Numbered from the stretch's first letter, positions 27,531 through 35,637 are shown. The stretch: DNA of 64,000 nt from Emticicia sp. 21SJ11W-3 (GCF_024138715.1 NZ_CP092074.1:3906001-3970000), one strand, 5' to 3'. Notes: generated by a model from the letters alone, not told the origin. Numbers and translations are program-made.

Positions 27531-27562
27531 ATAACAAAAATGCCCGCTCAAAGCAGGCATTT
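27531..27562 (-). terminator. Rho-independent terminator after frr
   Basis: On the minus strand AAATGCCTGCT, a short loop, AGCGGGCATTT, then a T-rich tail (TTTGTTAT). It lies about 26 bp past the frr stop. Confidence 0.75.
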
Positions 27563-27587
27563 GTACGAAATCAAAATTCTATTGTGT

Positions 27588-28148
27588 CTAAACACTCATG
27601 ATATCTTTCTCTTTGTCAGCCAGCATCTGTTCTGCTTTCTGAATATAAGCATCAGTCAGTTTCTGCACTCTGTCTTCAGCTTTTTTCACTTCGTCTTCAG
27701 AGCCACCGTCTTTCTGAATCTTTTTTAACTCATCGTTTGCTTCCTGACGAACCTTACGGATATTCACGCGGGCCACCTCAATTTCGCCTTTTACTCTTTT
27801 TACCAGATCACGACGGCGTTCTTCTGTCAATGGTGGAATATTCAAACGGATAACTTCACCATCATTGGCAGGCGAAAGGCCCAGATTTGAATTGATAATG
27901 GCGCGTTCTAAATCGTTGATTAATTTTCTCTCAAAAGGCTTAATGGCAATGGTGCGGGCATCTGGTGTGCTCACTGACGATACCTGGTTTAATGGCGTGG
28001 GTACACCATAGTATTCAACCATGATGCCGTCAAGCATATTTACGCTGGCTCTTCCTGCTCTTATTTTCGAAAGTTCAATTTGAGTATGTTTCAAGGCACG
28101 CTCCATCGAGTCCTTCGACATATCAATTACGAGATCAATTTCTTCCAT
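27588..28148 (-). CDS. frr: Ribosome recycling factor
   Basis: Splits post-termination ribosomes together with EF-G. The 186-aa length is normal. Key stretches: LSKIRAGRASVNMLDGI, PTPLNQVSSVSTPDART, ERAIINSNLGLSPANDG, IRLNIPPLTEERRRDLVK. It lies downstream of pyrH in the usual bacterial order, separated by a repeat-containing gap of 147 bp. Confidence 0.97.
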   Translation of the reverse strand: MEEIDLVIDMSKDSMERALKHTQIELSKIRAGRASVNMLDGIMVEYYGVPTPLNQVSSVSTPDARTIAIKPFERKLINDLERAIINSNLGLSPANDGEVIRLNIPPLTEERRRDLVKRVKGEIEVARVNIRKVRQEANDELKKIQKDGGSEDEVKKAEDRVQKLTDAYIQKAEQMLADKEKDIMSV

Positions 28149-28180
28149 TGTCTAATATATTTTTCAGTCTCTGTTACTAT

Positions 28181-28290
28181 TTAGTGATTTAGTGGTTGAG
28201 TATTTGAGTGAATATTTTTCTTGAATAATGATTTTGCAATCAGCCATTTCAGCCTATTCACTCAGTCATTAATTCACTCAATCACACAAT
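28181..28290. repeat. Octamer repeats in opposite orientations between pyrH and frr
   Basis: Left arm 28181-28214 reads TTAGTGAT TTAGTGGT then TGAGTATT TGAGTGAA; right arm 28255-28290 reads ATTCACTC AGTCATTA then ATTCACTC AATCACAC. The arms are roughly inverted around a 40-nt middle, the same arrangement as the larger 6.6-7.2 kb region, so the transcript could form a long imperfect hairpin. Confidence 0.65.
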
Positions 28291-28295
28291 TATTA

Positions 28296-29012
28296 CTACT
28301 CGCTTACCAACGTTCCAATATCTTCGCCGGTCACCACTTTCATCAGGTTCCCTTCCTGATTCATATCAAACACCACAATCGGCATTCTGTTTTCTTTACA
28401 AAGCGCAAATGCGGTTAGGTCCATTATTTTAAGGTTTTTGTTAATGGCCTCATCATAACTTATCTGGGTGTAACGGGTGGCAGTCGGGTCTTTACGTGGG
28501 TCGGCGGTATAAACACCGTCTACACTGGTGCCTTTCAAAAGCAGGTCAACACCTAATTCATTGGCTCTTAATGCCCCGCCAGAGTCGGTCGAAAAATAAG
28601 GATTACCGGTTCCGGCTCCGAGTATTACCACTCTTCCTTTTTCAAGATGACGTATCGCTCTTCTGCGTATAAACGGCTCGGCCACCTGTTCCATTTTAAT
28701 TGCCGACAGCAGCCGGGTAACTAAACCAACTTTTTCAAGGGCGCTCTGAATAGCCATACCATTAATAACGGTGGCTATCATGCCCATGTAATCACCCTGT
28801 TCGCGCTCAATACCAGAGTTAGTACTTGCCCCGCGGAAAATGTTTCCGCCACCGATAACGATAGCCACTTCGCAGCCCGCATCTACCACCGATTTGATTT
28901 CCAGTGCGTATTGCGAAAGGATATCTGAATTAATAATCTGGCTTTTATCTCCGCCATTTAAGGCTTCGCCACTTAGCTTTAAAAGGATTCTTTTGTATTT
29001 AAGTTGGTTCAT
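28296..29012 (-). CDS. pyrH: UMP kinase
   Basis: Phosphorylates UMP to UDP in pyrimidine synthesis. Amino-acid-kinase fold: [79 protein letters not shown]. The start at 29012 gives [18 protein letters not shown], matching the family; an upstream in-frame start would add 13 residues not seen in homologues. Confidence 0.96.
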   Translation of the reverse strand: MNQLKYKRILLKLSGEALNGGDKSQIINSDILSQYALEIKSVVDAGCEVAIVIGGGNIFRGASTNSGIEREQGDYMGMIATVINGMAIQSALEKVGLVTRLLSAIKMEQVAEPFIRRRAIRHLEKGRVVILGAGTGNPYFSTDSGGALRANELGVDLLLKGTSVDGVYTADPRKDPTATRYTQISYDEAINKNLKIMDLTAFALCKENRMPIVVFDMNQEGNLMKVVTGEDIGTLVSE

Positions 29013-29056
29013 AGTGTATGATTTGCGCGTAAAATTAAATATTTGTCTCAATCAAT

Positions 29057-29086
29057 CAAAAAAATACCCTCTTTGTTGAAAGAGGG
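29057..29086 (-). terminator. Rho-independent terminator after the biotinyl carrier gene
   Basis: On the minus strand CCCTCTTT-CAAC-AAAGAGGG followed by TATTTTTTTG, a textbook terminator 14 bp after the stop codon at 29100. Confidence 0.88.
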
Positions 29087-29099
29087 CAGCGAATAAATT

Positions 29100-29600
29100 T
29101 TATTCAAATTCCATTATTACCTGGTTCTTCTCTACGGTCTCACCCGTCTTTACCTTTATTGTCTTCACCTTACCGTCGCCGGCGGCTTTAATAGCATTTT
29201 CCATCTTCATCGCTACCAGAATCAACAAAACGTCACCTTTCTTAACCTCATCACCCACCTGCACTTTCATTTCATAGATAAGCCCGGGCATGGGTGCTTT
29301 CAGGTTGTTCAACCGGGTTGATTTATTGCTGCTCATGCCCATTTTTTCAAGAAGCAAATCTGTTCTGTCTTTCAGATTTACTGTATGAATGGTGCCGCCG
29401 ATTTTTAATTTAAAAGTCTTTTCGGCATAGTTGGCTTCTACTACCTCAACATTATATGATCTATTGTCTTTCAGAATATGGAAGTCTTTTTCAGAAATCT
29501 TTGACAGGTTCCAATCAAAAGGCTCGTTATTCACAAGTATATGCCCTTTGTCTTCAGATACCTCCAGGGTTTCGGTGTCGTTTACAATCGCTTTCAGCAT
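29100..29600 (-). CDS. Biotinyl carrier (BCCP-type) protein, probably of an acyl-CoA or pyruvate carboxylase
   Basis: 166 aa ending in a biotinyl domain of about 75 residues with the biotin-accepting lysine in LVAMKMENAI and the upstream KAPMPGLIYEM hinge. The N-terminal half resembles the spacer domain seen in stand-alone carrier subunits of propionyl/acetyl-CoA carboxylases in Bacteroidota. It carries biotin for a carboxylase whose catalytic subunits are not in the window. ATG at 29600 (MLKAIVNDTE) is preferred over the TTG at 29609. Start is 10 bp downstream of the EamA stop, so probably one mRNA. Confidence 0.88.
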   Translation of the reverse strand: MLKAIVNDTETLEVSEDKGHILVNNEPFDWNLSKISEKDFHILKDNRSYNVEVVEANYAEKTFKLKIGGTIHTVNLKDRTDLLLEKMGMSSNKSTRLNNLKAPMPGLIYEMKVQVGDEVKKGDVLLILVAMKMENAIKAAGDGKVKTIKVKTGETVEKNQVIMEFE

Positions 29601-29610
29601 AAAGCACAAC

Positions 29611-30498
29611 TTATTTTTTGTTGATCAGATATACACCCACTAATATAATACTCATTCCTGAATAATGCAGCAAAGAAATTGGTTCTCCGTCTAAAAAGCC
29701 CATAATAGTTGCTACAATTGGTATAAGGTAGGTAACCGACGAAGCAAAAACCGGTGAAGCCGCCTGCAATATATAATTAAAAATAATAGTAGCAATGCCC
29801 GAATTTACTACACCCAGCAAAATAATTAATAACAAGGGTACGATATTGGCCTTATTGATTTTTTGGATGAAATCTGTAGAAAAAAGAACAACACCGGCCA
29901 TAAGGGCAACACCAATGAGTGTCCAGCCGGTTAGCAATACCGGATTAATAGTGTTAAGATGTTTACCCGTAATGTTAACATTGAAGCCATACATGAGCGA
30001 TGCCGCAATAACCAGCAAGGCATAAGGATTATTGAAAGAGAGCCCGTCTTTACCTGCCGAGAGTATAAGCATTAGACTACCCCCAAAACCAAGCACCAGC
30101 CCTGCCAATTGTGAAACCCTGATTGCCTGCTGAAAAAACAAGGCACCCACCACCAGCACAAAAAGAGGAGTGGCAGAATTGAGCGCCCCTACCAGCGAGC
30201 TGTTAACCCTTGTGCCAGCCAATGCAAACAAAAAGGCAGGGAAAAAATAGCCTAATAAACCGGTAAGTACAAAGTATTTTGTTTTTGCGGCAGGATAATC
30301 TTTCCGGTGCTTAATAAGCAAGGGCAGGAAAACCAAACCCGCCGACATGATTCTGAGGGCACCTATCTGCACAGGTGTAAAAGCGGGCAGACTTTTTTTC
30401 ATGATTAAAAAAGAAGAACCCCACATGGTGGCCAACAGGCATAGCAACAGCCATACAACTATGCTTTTACGACGGGTAGCAGAAACGGCAGTATTCAA
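29611..30498 (-). CDS. EamA/DMT-family transporter
   Basis: 295-aa inner-membrane protein with ten TM helices in two five-helix EamA repeats; typical pieces are WGSSFLIMKKSLPAFTPVQIGALR and the second repeat ending YLIPIVATIMGFLDGEP. Probably exports an amino acid, metabolite or amine. The start is TTG at 30498, preceded by an in-frame TAA. Co-transcribed with the biotinyl carrier gene. Confidence 0.9.
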   Translation of the reverse strand: MNTAVSATRRKSIVVWLLLCLLATMWGSSFLIMKKSLPAFTPVQIGALRIMSAGLVFLPLLIKHRKDYPAAKTKYFVLTGLLGYFFPAFLFALAGTRVNSSLVGALNSATPLFVLVVGALFFQQAIRVSQLAGLVLGFGGSLMLILSAGKDGLSFNNPYALLVIAASLMYGFNVNITGKHLNTINPVLLTGWTLIGVALMAGVVLFSTDFIQKINKANIVPLLLIILLGVVNSGIATIIFNYILQAASPVFASSVTYLIPIVATIMGFLDGEPISLLHYSGMSIILVGVYLINKK

Positions 30499-30518
30499 TT
30501 GTTATATAGTAGGTTAGT

Positions 30519-31547
30519 TTAATCTACACCGGCGTACTCAACCTTTATGGCTTGTTTTTCAAGTACGTATCCATCATACACAACCGGAATTTCGTTCAGG
30601 ATATCCATAATTTCGTTAATATCCAACGATTGCACCATCCGCATGCGATACTCTTTAAAATTGGGAAGGCCTTTAAAATAATTGCTGTAATGCCGGCGCA
30701 TTTCCAGAATACCCAGGCGGTCGCCTTTCCATTTTATAGAAAACGTAAGGTGCTTACGTGCGGCTTCTACCCTTTGGTCAATACTTGGGGCGGGTAGTTG
30801 CTGGCCGGTTTTAAAATAGTGCTTAATTTCATTAAATATCCACGGGTAGCCAATGGCCGCGCGGCCAATCATGATGCCGTCTACACCAAAGCGGTTTTTA
30901 TACTCAAGCGCCTTTTCAGGTGAGTCGATGTCTCCGTTTCCAAAAATCGGTATTTTAATACGCGGATTCTCTTTTATTTTGGCTATCAGCGTCCAGTCGG
31001 CTTCACCTTTATACATCTGGGCCCGTGTGCGCCCGTGAATGGTCAGCGCCTGTATGCCTACATCCTGCAATCGCTCGGCCACTTCTTCCACATTTTTAGT
31101 TTCCTCATTCCAGCCCAGGCGTGTTTTTACAGTTACAGGCAGGTGTGTGGCTTTCACAACGGCGGCGGTCATCTCTGTCATTTTCGGAACATCCTGCAAC
31201 AAAGCAGCTCCTGCGCCACGGCAGGCCACGTTTTTAACAGGGCAACCGTAATTGATATCTACCAGGTCCGGACTGGCATTCGTAGCAATTCTGGCACATT
31301 CGCCCATGGTTTCAACATCACTGCCAAACAACTGAATGCCAATGGGGCGCTCATACTCAAATATATCCAGTTTCTGCACACTTTTTGCTGCATGCCTTAT
31401 GAGGCCTTCAGACGAAATAAACTCAGTGTACATCAGATCTGCTCCGTTTTCTTTACACACCAGCCTGAACGGCGGGTCGCTGACATCCTCCATAGGTGCC
31501 AGCAAAAGCGGAAAATCTCCTAATGATATGTTACCTATTTTTACCAA
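30519..31547 (-). CDS. dusB: tRNA-dihydrouridine synthase
   Basis: FMN-dependent reductase that converts uridine to dihydrouridine in the tRNA D-loop. 342 aa: PLLLAPMEDVSDPPFR, the catalytic Cys in VDINYGCPVKNV, ALTIHGRTRAQMYKG, IFGNGDIDSPEKAL and DGIMIGRAAIG. The TTG start at 31547 is supported because it yields MVKIGNISLGDFPLLL, the usual N-terminus of Bacteroidota DusB, and no ATG is available in frame. Confidence 0.95.
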   Translation of the reverse strand: MVKIGNISLGDFPLLLAPMEDVSDPPFRLVCKENGADLMYTEFISSEGLIRHAAKSVQKLDIFEYERPIGIQLFGSDVETMGECARIATNASPDLVDINYGCPVKNVACRGAGAALLQDVPKMTEMTAAVVKATHLPVTVKTRLGWNEETKNVEEVAERLQDVGIQALTIHGRTRAQMYKGEADWTLIAKIKENPRIKIPIFGNGDIDSPEKALEYKNRFGVDGIMIGRAAIGYPWIFNEIKHYFKTGQQLPAPSIDQRVEAARKHLTFSIKWKGDRLGILEMRRHYSNYFKGLPNFKEYRMRMVQSLDINEIMDILNEIPVVYDGYVLEKQAIKVEYAGVD

Positions 31548-31556
31548 AATGAAAAT

Positions 31557-31586
31557 TGAATTAGTGAATTCACAAATAAGTGAATA
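31557..31586. repeat. Short octamer-like palindrome between dusB and the CPBP gene
   Basis: GAATTAGTGAATTCACAAAT then AAGTGAATA: TTAGTGAATTCAC is a palindromic joining of the two orientations of the octamer seen elsewhere in the window. It lies in the divergent promoter region. Confidence 0.4.
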
Positions 31587-31648
31587 TTTTTACTGCAAAT
31601 TTACCGAATTCCGTGCAAATTCTGTTATACTAATTTTAAACAGTAATT

Positions 31649-32590
31649 ATGGAAAATAATTCCCGAATGTACATCAAAACCAACGAAAACCCTGCTGCTT
31701 CTTCCGTTCTCATTATTCTCGGCCTTTTTCTGGTTAACTTTCTGGTGCTTGGTGGTCTGATACAACTGGTAACAGTACTCGCCGCAGGTGTCTCACTGGA
31801 TGTCATGATGAAAGGTGGTGAAGACCTGAGAAAAATACCCAATGCCTGGTTAGGCATGATTATAGGCCAGGGATTAGGGTCTTTTGCAGGTTTTGTTGGC
31901 ACAGCGTGGTTGTACTGGCGGGTTATTGAGAAAAAACAATGGAGCGACCTCAATTTTCAATCCTTACCGCCCATCAGAATATTCTTCATGGTTTTACTTA
32001 TTGAGGTAAGCTTTATGGGTTTCAATGGCTGGCTGCAGGAACTAAACCAGAATTTCGTTTTCCCGGAGTCAATGAAAGGCCTTGAAACCATACTCAAAAA
32101 CATGGAAGATAAACTGGCCGAAACCACCAGGTTTTTTACATCTTTTACCTCATTGTGGCAGTTTTTATTGGCTTTTGTGGTGATAGCCGTTATTGCAGGT
32201 GTAGGAGAAGAACTGGTGTTCAGAGGTTTGCTGATGCGTAAATTGTTTCTGGGCACAAAAAATATTCATGTAGCTATCTGGCTATCGGGTTTTATTTTTG
32301 CGGTTATACACTTCCAGTTTTATGGAATTTTGCCGCGCATGATGCTTGGCGTGTTGTTTGGTTACCTGTATTACTGGACGGGCAACATCTGGGTGCCTAT
32401 TGCAGCTCATATTTTTAACAATGGCTTGGCTATTATCATTATGTATCTTTACAACCTTAAAATTGTAAAAACAGACCTTGAAAACCTTGACCACATGCCT
32501 ACTCCTATTGTTATTTTTTCACTGATTGCAACCGCTGGCCTGTTATTTTTGTTTAAGAATTATCTTGACAAACAGTCGGCAGAATCATAA
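31649..32590 (+). CDS. CPBP-family intramembrane metalloprotease
   Basis: 313-aa protein with about eight TM helices and the CPBP (Abi/CAAX protease-like) motifs: EELVFRGLLMRKLF (EExxxR), FAVIHFQFYGILPRMMLG (H in motif 2) and IWVPIAAHIFNN (motif 3 His/Asn). It may process a membrane or prenylated substrate, or protect against a bacteriocin, as some family members do. A 43-aa membrane protein gene follows 4 bp later. The HPr-kinase-like gene and precursor-like peptide just downstream raise the possibility of peptide processing, but this is unproven. Confidence 0.9.
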   Translation: MENNSRMYIKTNENPAASSVLIILGLFLVNFLVLGGLIQLVTVLAAGVSLDVMMKGGEDLRKIPNAWLGMIIGQGLGSFAGFVGTAWLYWRVIEKKQWSDLNFQSLPPIRIFFMVLLIEVSFMGFNGWLQELNQNFVFPESMKGLETILKNMEDKLAETTRFFTSFTSLWQFLLAFVVIAVIAGVGEELVFRGLLMRKLFLGTKNIHVAIWLSGFIFAVIHFQFYGILPRMMLGVLFGYLYYWTGNIWVPIAAHIFNNGLAIIIMYLYNLKIVKTDLENLDHMPTPIVIFSLIATAGLLFLFKNYLDKQSAES

Positions 32591-32594
32591 CATT

Positions 32595-32726
32595 ATGGAA
32601 AAACAGAATAAATTTAAGCTCTGGTTTAAACGCCTGGGTTGGGCAGGTTTTTTTTTCTTTCTTATTAAAGGCTTGTTATGGCTAATCATACCTTACCTGA
32701 TTACCAAGGGAATTTTGAGCAAATAA
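32595..32726 (+). CDS. Small 43-aa membrane protein
   Basis: MEKQNKFKLWFKRLGWAG followed by a hydrophobic helix (FFFFLIKGLLWLIIPYLI) and a short tail. ATG at 32595 is 4 bp after the CPBP stop. Near-identical short proteins occur in many Bacteroidota genomes, sometimes mislabelled as alanyl-tRNA synthetase fragments; the KxKLWxKRLGWxGFxFFLIKGLLWL core is what I recognise. Function unknown. Probably an in-operon partner of the CPBP protein. Confidence 0.7.
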   Translation: MEKQNKFKLWFKRLGWAGFFFFLIKGLLWLIIPYLITKGILSK

Positions 32727-32743
32727 TTGAATCTTTTCATTGA

Positions 32744-32751
32744 TAAGTTTG
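32744..32751 (+). promoter_or_regulatory. -7 element upstream of the HPr-kinase-like gene
   Basis: TAAGTTTG, an exact TAnnTTTG match, predicts transcription starting near 32757 and a leader of about 100 nt before ATG 32864. TTTG or TTG sequences upstream are off the ideal spacing. Confidence 0.45.
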
Positions 32752-32863
32752 CACCTGTAAACCCAATTTAAGGACATTTTTTAACTTTTAAAGCCGGACC
32801 TTCTGATGTCAGATTGCGTTTATGAGCCTTGGGGCGGTCCGGAATCAAATACCTGAACACCTG

Positions 32864-33772
32864 ATGAATTATTATTTTGCTTATGGTCTTTCTCTAGTAA
32901 CTGATATTGTTTTTCCTGAACTTCATATAATTGCCCCAACTGAAAACCCGGATATAAGCGTAGTTATCGGAACAATCCCCTCAGCATATACAGACACGAA
33001 AAAAGACAGTGAATCAACCATTAGTTTTGATTCAGACAACTATTTTCTCAATATTATAAACGTGGGTGGCTATTATGTTACTTCTGGCAACCACGTGATT
33101 ATTGAACCCGCCGCCAATGCCGATATGAAAGAAGTGCGGCTGTTTTTTTTGTCAAATGCAATGGCGGCCATTTTGTATCAACGCCAGATGATACCTATGC
33201 ACGCTTCTGCCATTTATGATAACGAAGGCATAGTATTGTTTCTGGGAGACTCCGGAGCGGGGAAGTCAACCACGGTAGCTTCGCTTCAGGCAAAAGGCTA
33301 CAGAATATTTTCTGACGATGTATGCGTACCAGTGCCAACTCCTGACGGCATAAGCGCCTATGCTGCCTACCCGATGATGAAACTCTGGAAAGACAGCTTT
33401 GACCGGGCCAATATTGGTGATTATGAGGAAGAACTCAGGATAAGACCAACCATGGATAAATACGGCAAATTGTTTAACGAATCATTTGATACCAGGCCGA
33501 TGAGAATCAAGCGGATTTTTGTTCTGGAAAAAGAAGATACCGGCCATCTGGAAACCAGGCAGGTTATGGGTATTCAGGCATTTAAATATCTGCAAAATTA
33601 TGCCTACCGGCTTCAGTACATTGAAGGCATGGGGGTATTAAAAGACTATTTTCAGGTAATTAGTTTGCTTTCAAATCAGATACCTACAACCGTAATAACT
33701 CGCCCGAACGAAGTTGACACACTGGATACCATACTTGCATATATTGAAAACCTGCTTGAAGAAAAACATTAA
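32864..33772 (+). CDS. HPr-kinase-like P-loop protein
   Basis: 302 aa. The C-terminal half is an HprK-type kinase domain: P-loop FLGDSGAGKSTT (Lys134), then FSDDVCVP with the Asp pair that follows the P-loop in HprK. The N-terminal half (YYFAYGLSLVTDIVFPEL) is typical of the stand-alone HprK-related proteins found near RiPP precursors rather than of HPr kinase itself, which has a different N-terminal domain. In paeninodin-type lasso clusters such a protein phosphorylates the precursor. Here the next gene, 127 bp on, encodes a 47-aa precursor-like peptide. ATG 32864 fits the family start; ATG 32822 adds 14 residues. Confidence 0.82.
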   Translation: MNYYFAYGLSLVTDIVFPELHIIAPTENPDISVVIGTIPSAYTDTKKDSESTISFDSDNYFLNIINVGGYYVTSGNHVIIEPAANADMKEVRLFFLSNAMAAILYQRQMIPMHASAIYDNEGIVLFLGDSGAGKSTTVASLQAKGYRIFSDDVCVPVPTPDGISAYAAYPMMKLWKDSFDRANIGDYEEELRIRPTMDKYGKLFNESFDTRPMRIKRIFVLEKEDTGHLETRQVMGIQAFKYLQNYAYRLQYIEGMGVLKDYFQVISLLSNQIPTTVITRPNEVDTLDTILAYIENLLEEKH

Positions 33773-33843
33773 AGCCTGACAATAAAATGATTAACGTGTT
33801 GTGATAGATGCTTAAATTAATTATAATACTTTTATATACCGTA

Positions 33844-33876
33844 TTTGTAACTCATTTTAAGACCCGGATACTTTTT
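33844..33876 (+). promoter_or_regulatory. Probable promoter of the 47-aa peptide
   Basis: TTTG (33844-33847), 21 nt, then TACTTTTT (33869-33876): a full -33 and a 7-of-8 -7 element at ideal spacing. It predicts a start near 33882 and a leader of about 18 nt, so the peptide can be made in excess of the kinase. Confidence 0.6.
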
Positions 33877-33899
33877 TTTAAAATTAACATTTCACCCCT

Positions 33900-34043
33900 A
33901 TGGCACCCTATTCAGTAAGCACCAGGAAAGTAAAAAAAAGCTGGCAAACGCCTTCTTTTGAAAAAATTGAGCTACAGACCAAGTCAGGTATCAAATCATT
34001 GGCAGGTCTGAAATTGCTAGACCCCGATGCCATCAATTATTAA
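33900..34043 (+). CDS. 47-aa RiPP-precursor-like peptide
   Basis: Too short for routine gene finders. Reads MAPYSVSTRKVKKSWQTPSF, then EKIELQTKSG, then IKSLAGLKLLDPDAINY and stop. W15-x-x-P18-x-F20 matches the Y-x-x-P-x-L leader motif that PqqD-like proteins recognise in lasso precursors, the KK before it and the I/L pattern after it also fit, and Thr27 is where a leader would end. The C-terminal 18-19 residues would be the core. No Asp/Glu lies at ring position 7-9 of a core starting at Ser29; a core starting at Gly36 would put Asp43 at position 8. Codon use is ordinary. Confidence 0.6.
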   Translation: MAPYSVSTRKVKKSWQTPSFEKIELQTKSGIKSLAGLKLLDPDAINY

Positions 34044-34346
34044 AAACCGGCAGGTGGTTTACGTTTCTCTTAATATCGGGGGCTGGGTTCTGCCCCCCGG
34101 CACAAACCTGATCATCCATAGGTTAGCTTTCAATAAGCCCGTTTGTTAATTCTGCCTTAGACCTGCAACTCCTTAGCCCTGCCCTCTGTGGGCAGTCATT
34201 TTCTGGCTAATCCAACTATCCTTAAATTTTACCGTTAGTTGATATTTTCAGACGTATCAGCCTATTTCATTTTTTTAATACTTGAAAGAAATCTATTTTC
34301 GTTTGTCAGAATCCACCTGCGCACTCAATCACTCAAACAAAGATTT
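34044..34346. other. Intergenic region after the peptide, with hairpins
   Basis: About 300 bp without a supported gene. It holds a GC-rich hairpin (CGGGGGC 34077-34083 with GCCCCCCG 34092-34099), a second stem CTGCCC/GGGCAG (34179-34184 with 34190-34195) followed by TCATTTTC that may terminate the peptide mRNA, and a short octamer-like stretch CACTCAATCACTCAAA (34322-34337) just before the permease ATG. Confidence 0.45.
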
Positions 34347-35594
34347 ATGATCAAGTTTTTCTTTCTAGTATTTGAGAGTTTCCGTTTTGCCGCTCAGGCA
34401 TTGCGGGCCAATCTGTTTCGTACCATGCTCTCGTTAATGGGAGTAACCGTAGGTATTTTTTCAATTATAGGGGTACTGACAATGGTGGATTCGTTGGAAG
34501 CCAACATCAAAAGCAGCCTTAATTCAATAGGTACCAATGTAATATATGTTCAGAAATGGCCCTGGCTTTTTTCTAACGGAGACTACCCCTGGTGGAAGTA
34601 CTTTATGCGACCCGAACCCAAATATAACGAGTATAAATACCTGAAGGAAAATCTGGAACATGCCCAGGCAGGCGCCATGATGGATTTTGCAGGTAATGTT
34701 ACATGCCGCAGAGCAAACAATAGTATTGATGCCCTTTGCCAGGGTATTACCTACGAATTTAACGAGATAACCGAGGTACCAATTAATAATGGCCGCTACT
34801 TTGCTCCACAAGAGATTGAGTCTGGCAAAAATGTTGCTGTGCTGGGCGCTGAAATTGCCGAAACTTTATTCCCTGACACCGACCCGATTGGTAAAACCTT
34901 TAAAATGAAAGGTCAGAACATTGTTGTGATTGGTGTGCAGGAGAAAAAAGGAAAACAGATTGCCGATTTTGGTGGTGAGCCAGACCAGAAAGTGCTGATA
35001 CCTTTTCTGGCGCACAAAAGGATTTTCTCGTCTGGTGAACTGACAGGCGACATTGTTTTTAAAGGATATGACTCCGACGAAGGGCTTTATGAACTGGAAG
35101 GAGAAATAACCGGATTGTTGCGTACCAAACGCGGCCTGAGACCATCGCAGGAAGACAGCTTTGCGCTGAACCGCCCGGAAGCAGCAGCAGCCATGCTAGG
35201 GCAACTATTCGGAACGATACGTGTTAGTGGCATAGCCATCGGTTTTTTTGCGCTTCTCATAGGCGGCTTCGGTATAGCCAATATCATGTTTGTAACCGTA
35301 AAAGAACGAACCAATATTATAGGCATACAAAAATCGCTTGGTGCAAAAAACTACTTTATACTTTTCCAGTTCCTGTTCGAATCCATATTTCTTTGTGTAG
35401 TGGGCGGGTTGTTCGGTCTCTTACTGGTGTATCTCATCAGTTTCTTGCCATTAGGCTCACTTGATATTATTCTGAGTTACCGCAACATTGTTTTGGGGCT
35501 GGTGGTTTCCAGTTCTATCGGTATACTTTTCGGTATTATACCTGCCTGGCAGGCAGCCCGACTAGACCCCGTTATTGCCATTAGAAGCAAATAA
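34347..35594 (+). CDS. MacB/FtsX-type ABC transporter permease
   Basis: 415 aa from ATG 34347: an N-terminal TM helix (MLSLMGVTVGIFSIIGVLTM), a large periplasmic MacB-PCD domain, and three C-terminal TM helices typical of FtsX (IGFFALLIGGFGIANIMFVTVKER, then the last two helices ending in GIIPAWQAARLDPVIAIR). It exports lipoproteins, peptides or drugs together with an ATPase, which is not encoded nearby. Choosing 34347 rather than an upstream start removes 36 residues lacking any homologous look. Its position after the peptide is suggestive but the gap is 300 bp. Confidence 0.9.
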   Translation: MIKFFFLVFESFRFAAQALRANLFRTMLSLMGVTVGIFSIIGVLTMVDSLEANIKSSLNSIGTNVIYVQKWPWLFSNGDYPWWKYFMRPEPKYNEYKYLKENLEHAQAGAMMDFAGNVTCRRANNSIDALCQGITYEFNEITEVPINNGRYFAPQEIESGKNVAVLGAEIAETLFPDTDPIGKTFKMKGQNIVVIGVQEKKGKQIADFGGEPDQKVLIPFLAHKRIFSSGELTGDIVFKGYDSDEGLYELEGEITGLLRTKRGLRPSQEDSFALNRPEAAAAMLGQLFGTIRVSGIAIGFFALLIGGFGIANIMFVTVKERTNIIGIQKSLGAKNYFILFQFLFESIFLCVVGGLFGLLLVYLISFLPLGSLDIILSYRNIVLGLVVSSSIGILFGIIPAWQAARLDPVIAIRSK

Positions 35595-35605
35595 AAGGTA
35601 AAATC

Positions 35606-35637
35606 TTGATGCCTTGTCAGACGAATGAGTAATTTTG
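35606..35637 (+). promoter_or_regulatory. Promoter of tsaB
   Basis: TTG (35606-35608), 21 nt, TAATTTTG (35630-35637), an exact -7 match. Transcription would begin near 35643, which also rules out an ATG at 35625 as the tsaB start. Confidence 0.55.

Noticed and set aside
32864-33772. Annotating the HprK-like protein as HPr kinase/phosphorylase
   Set aside because: The N-terminal half differs from true HPrK and no HPr or PTS gene is nearby.
33900-34043. Calling the 47-aa peptide a lasso peptide
   Set aside because: No cyclase, peptidase or PqqD gene in the window and no Asp/Glu at the standard ring position for the most natural leader end; only leader resemblance and the kinase neighbour support it.
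34077-34099. GC-rich hairpin after the peptide as its terminator
   Set aside because: No T-run follows it; the weaker stem at 34179 is followed by a T-rich stretch and is the better candidate. It may be a structured leader or nothing.
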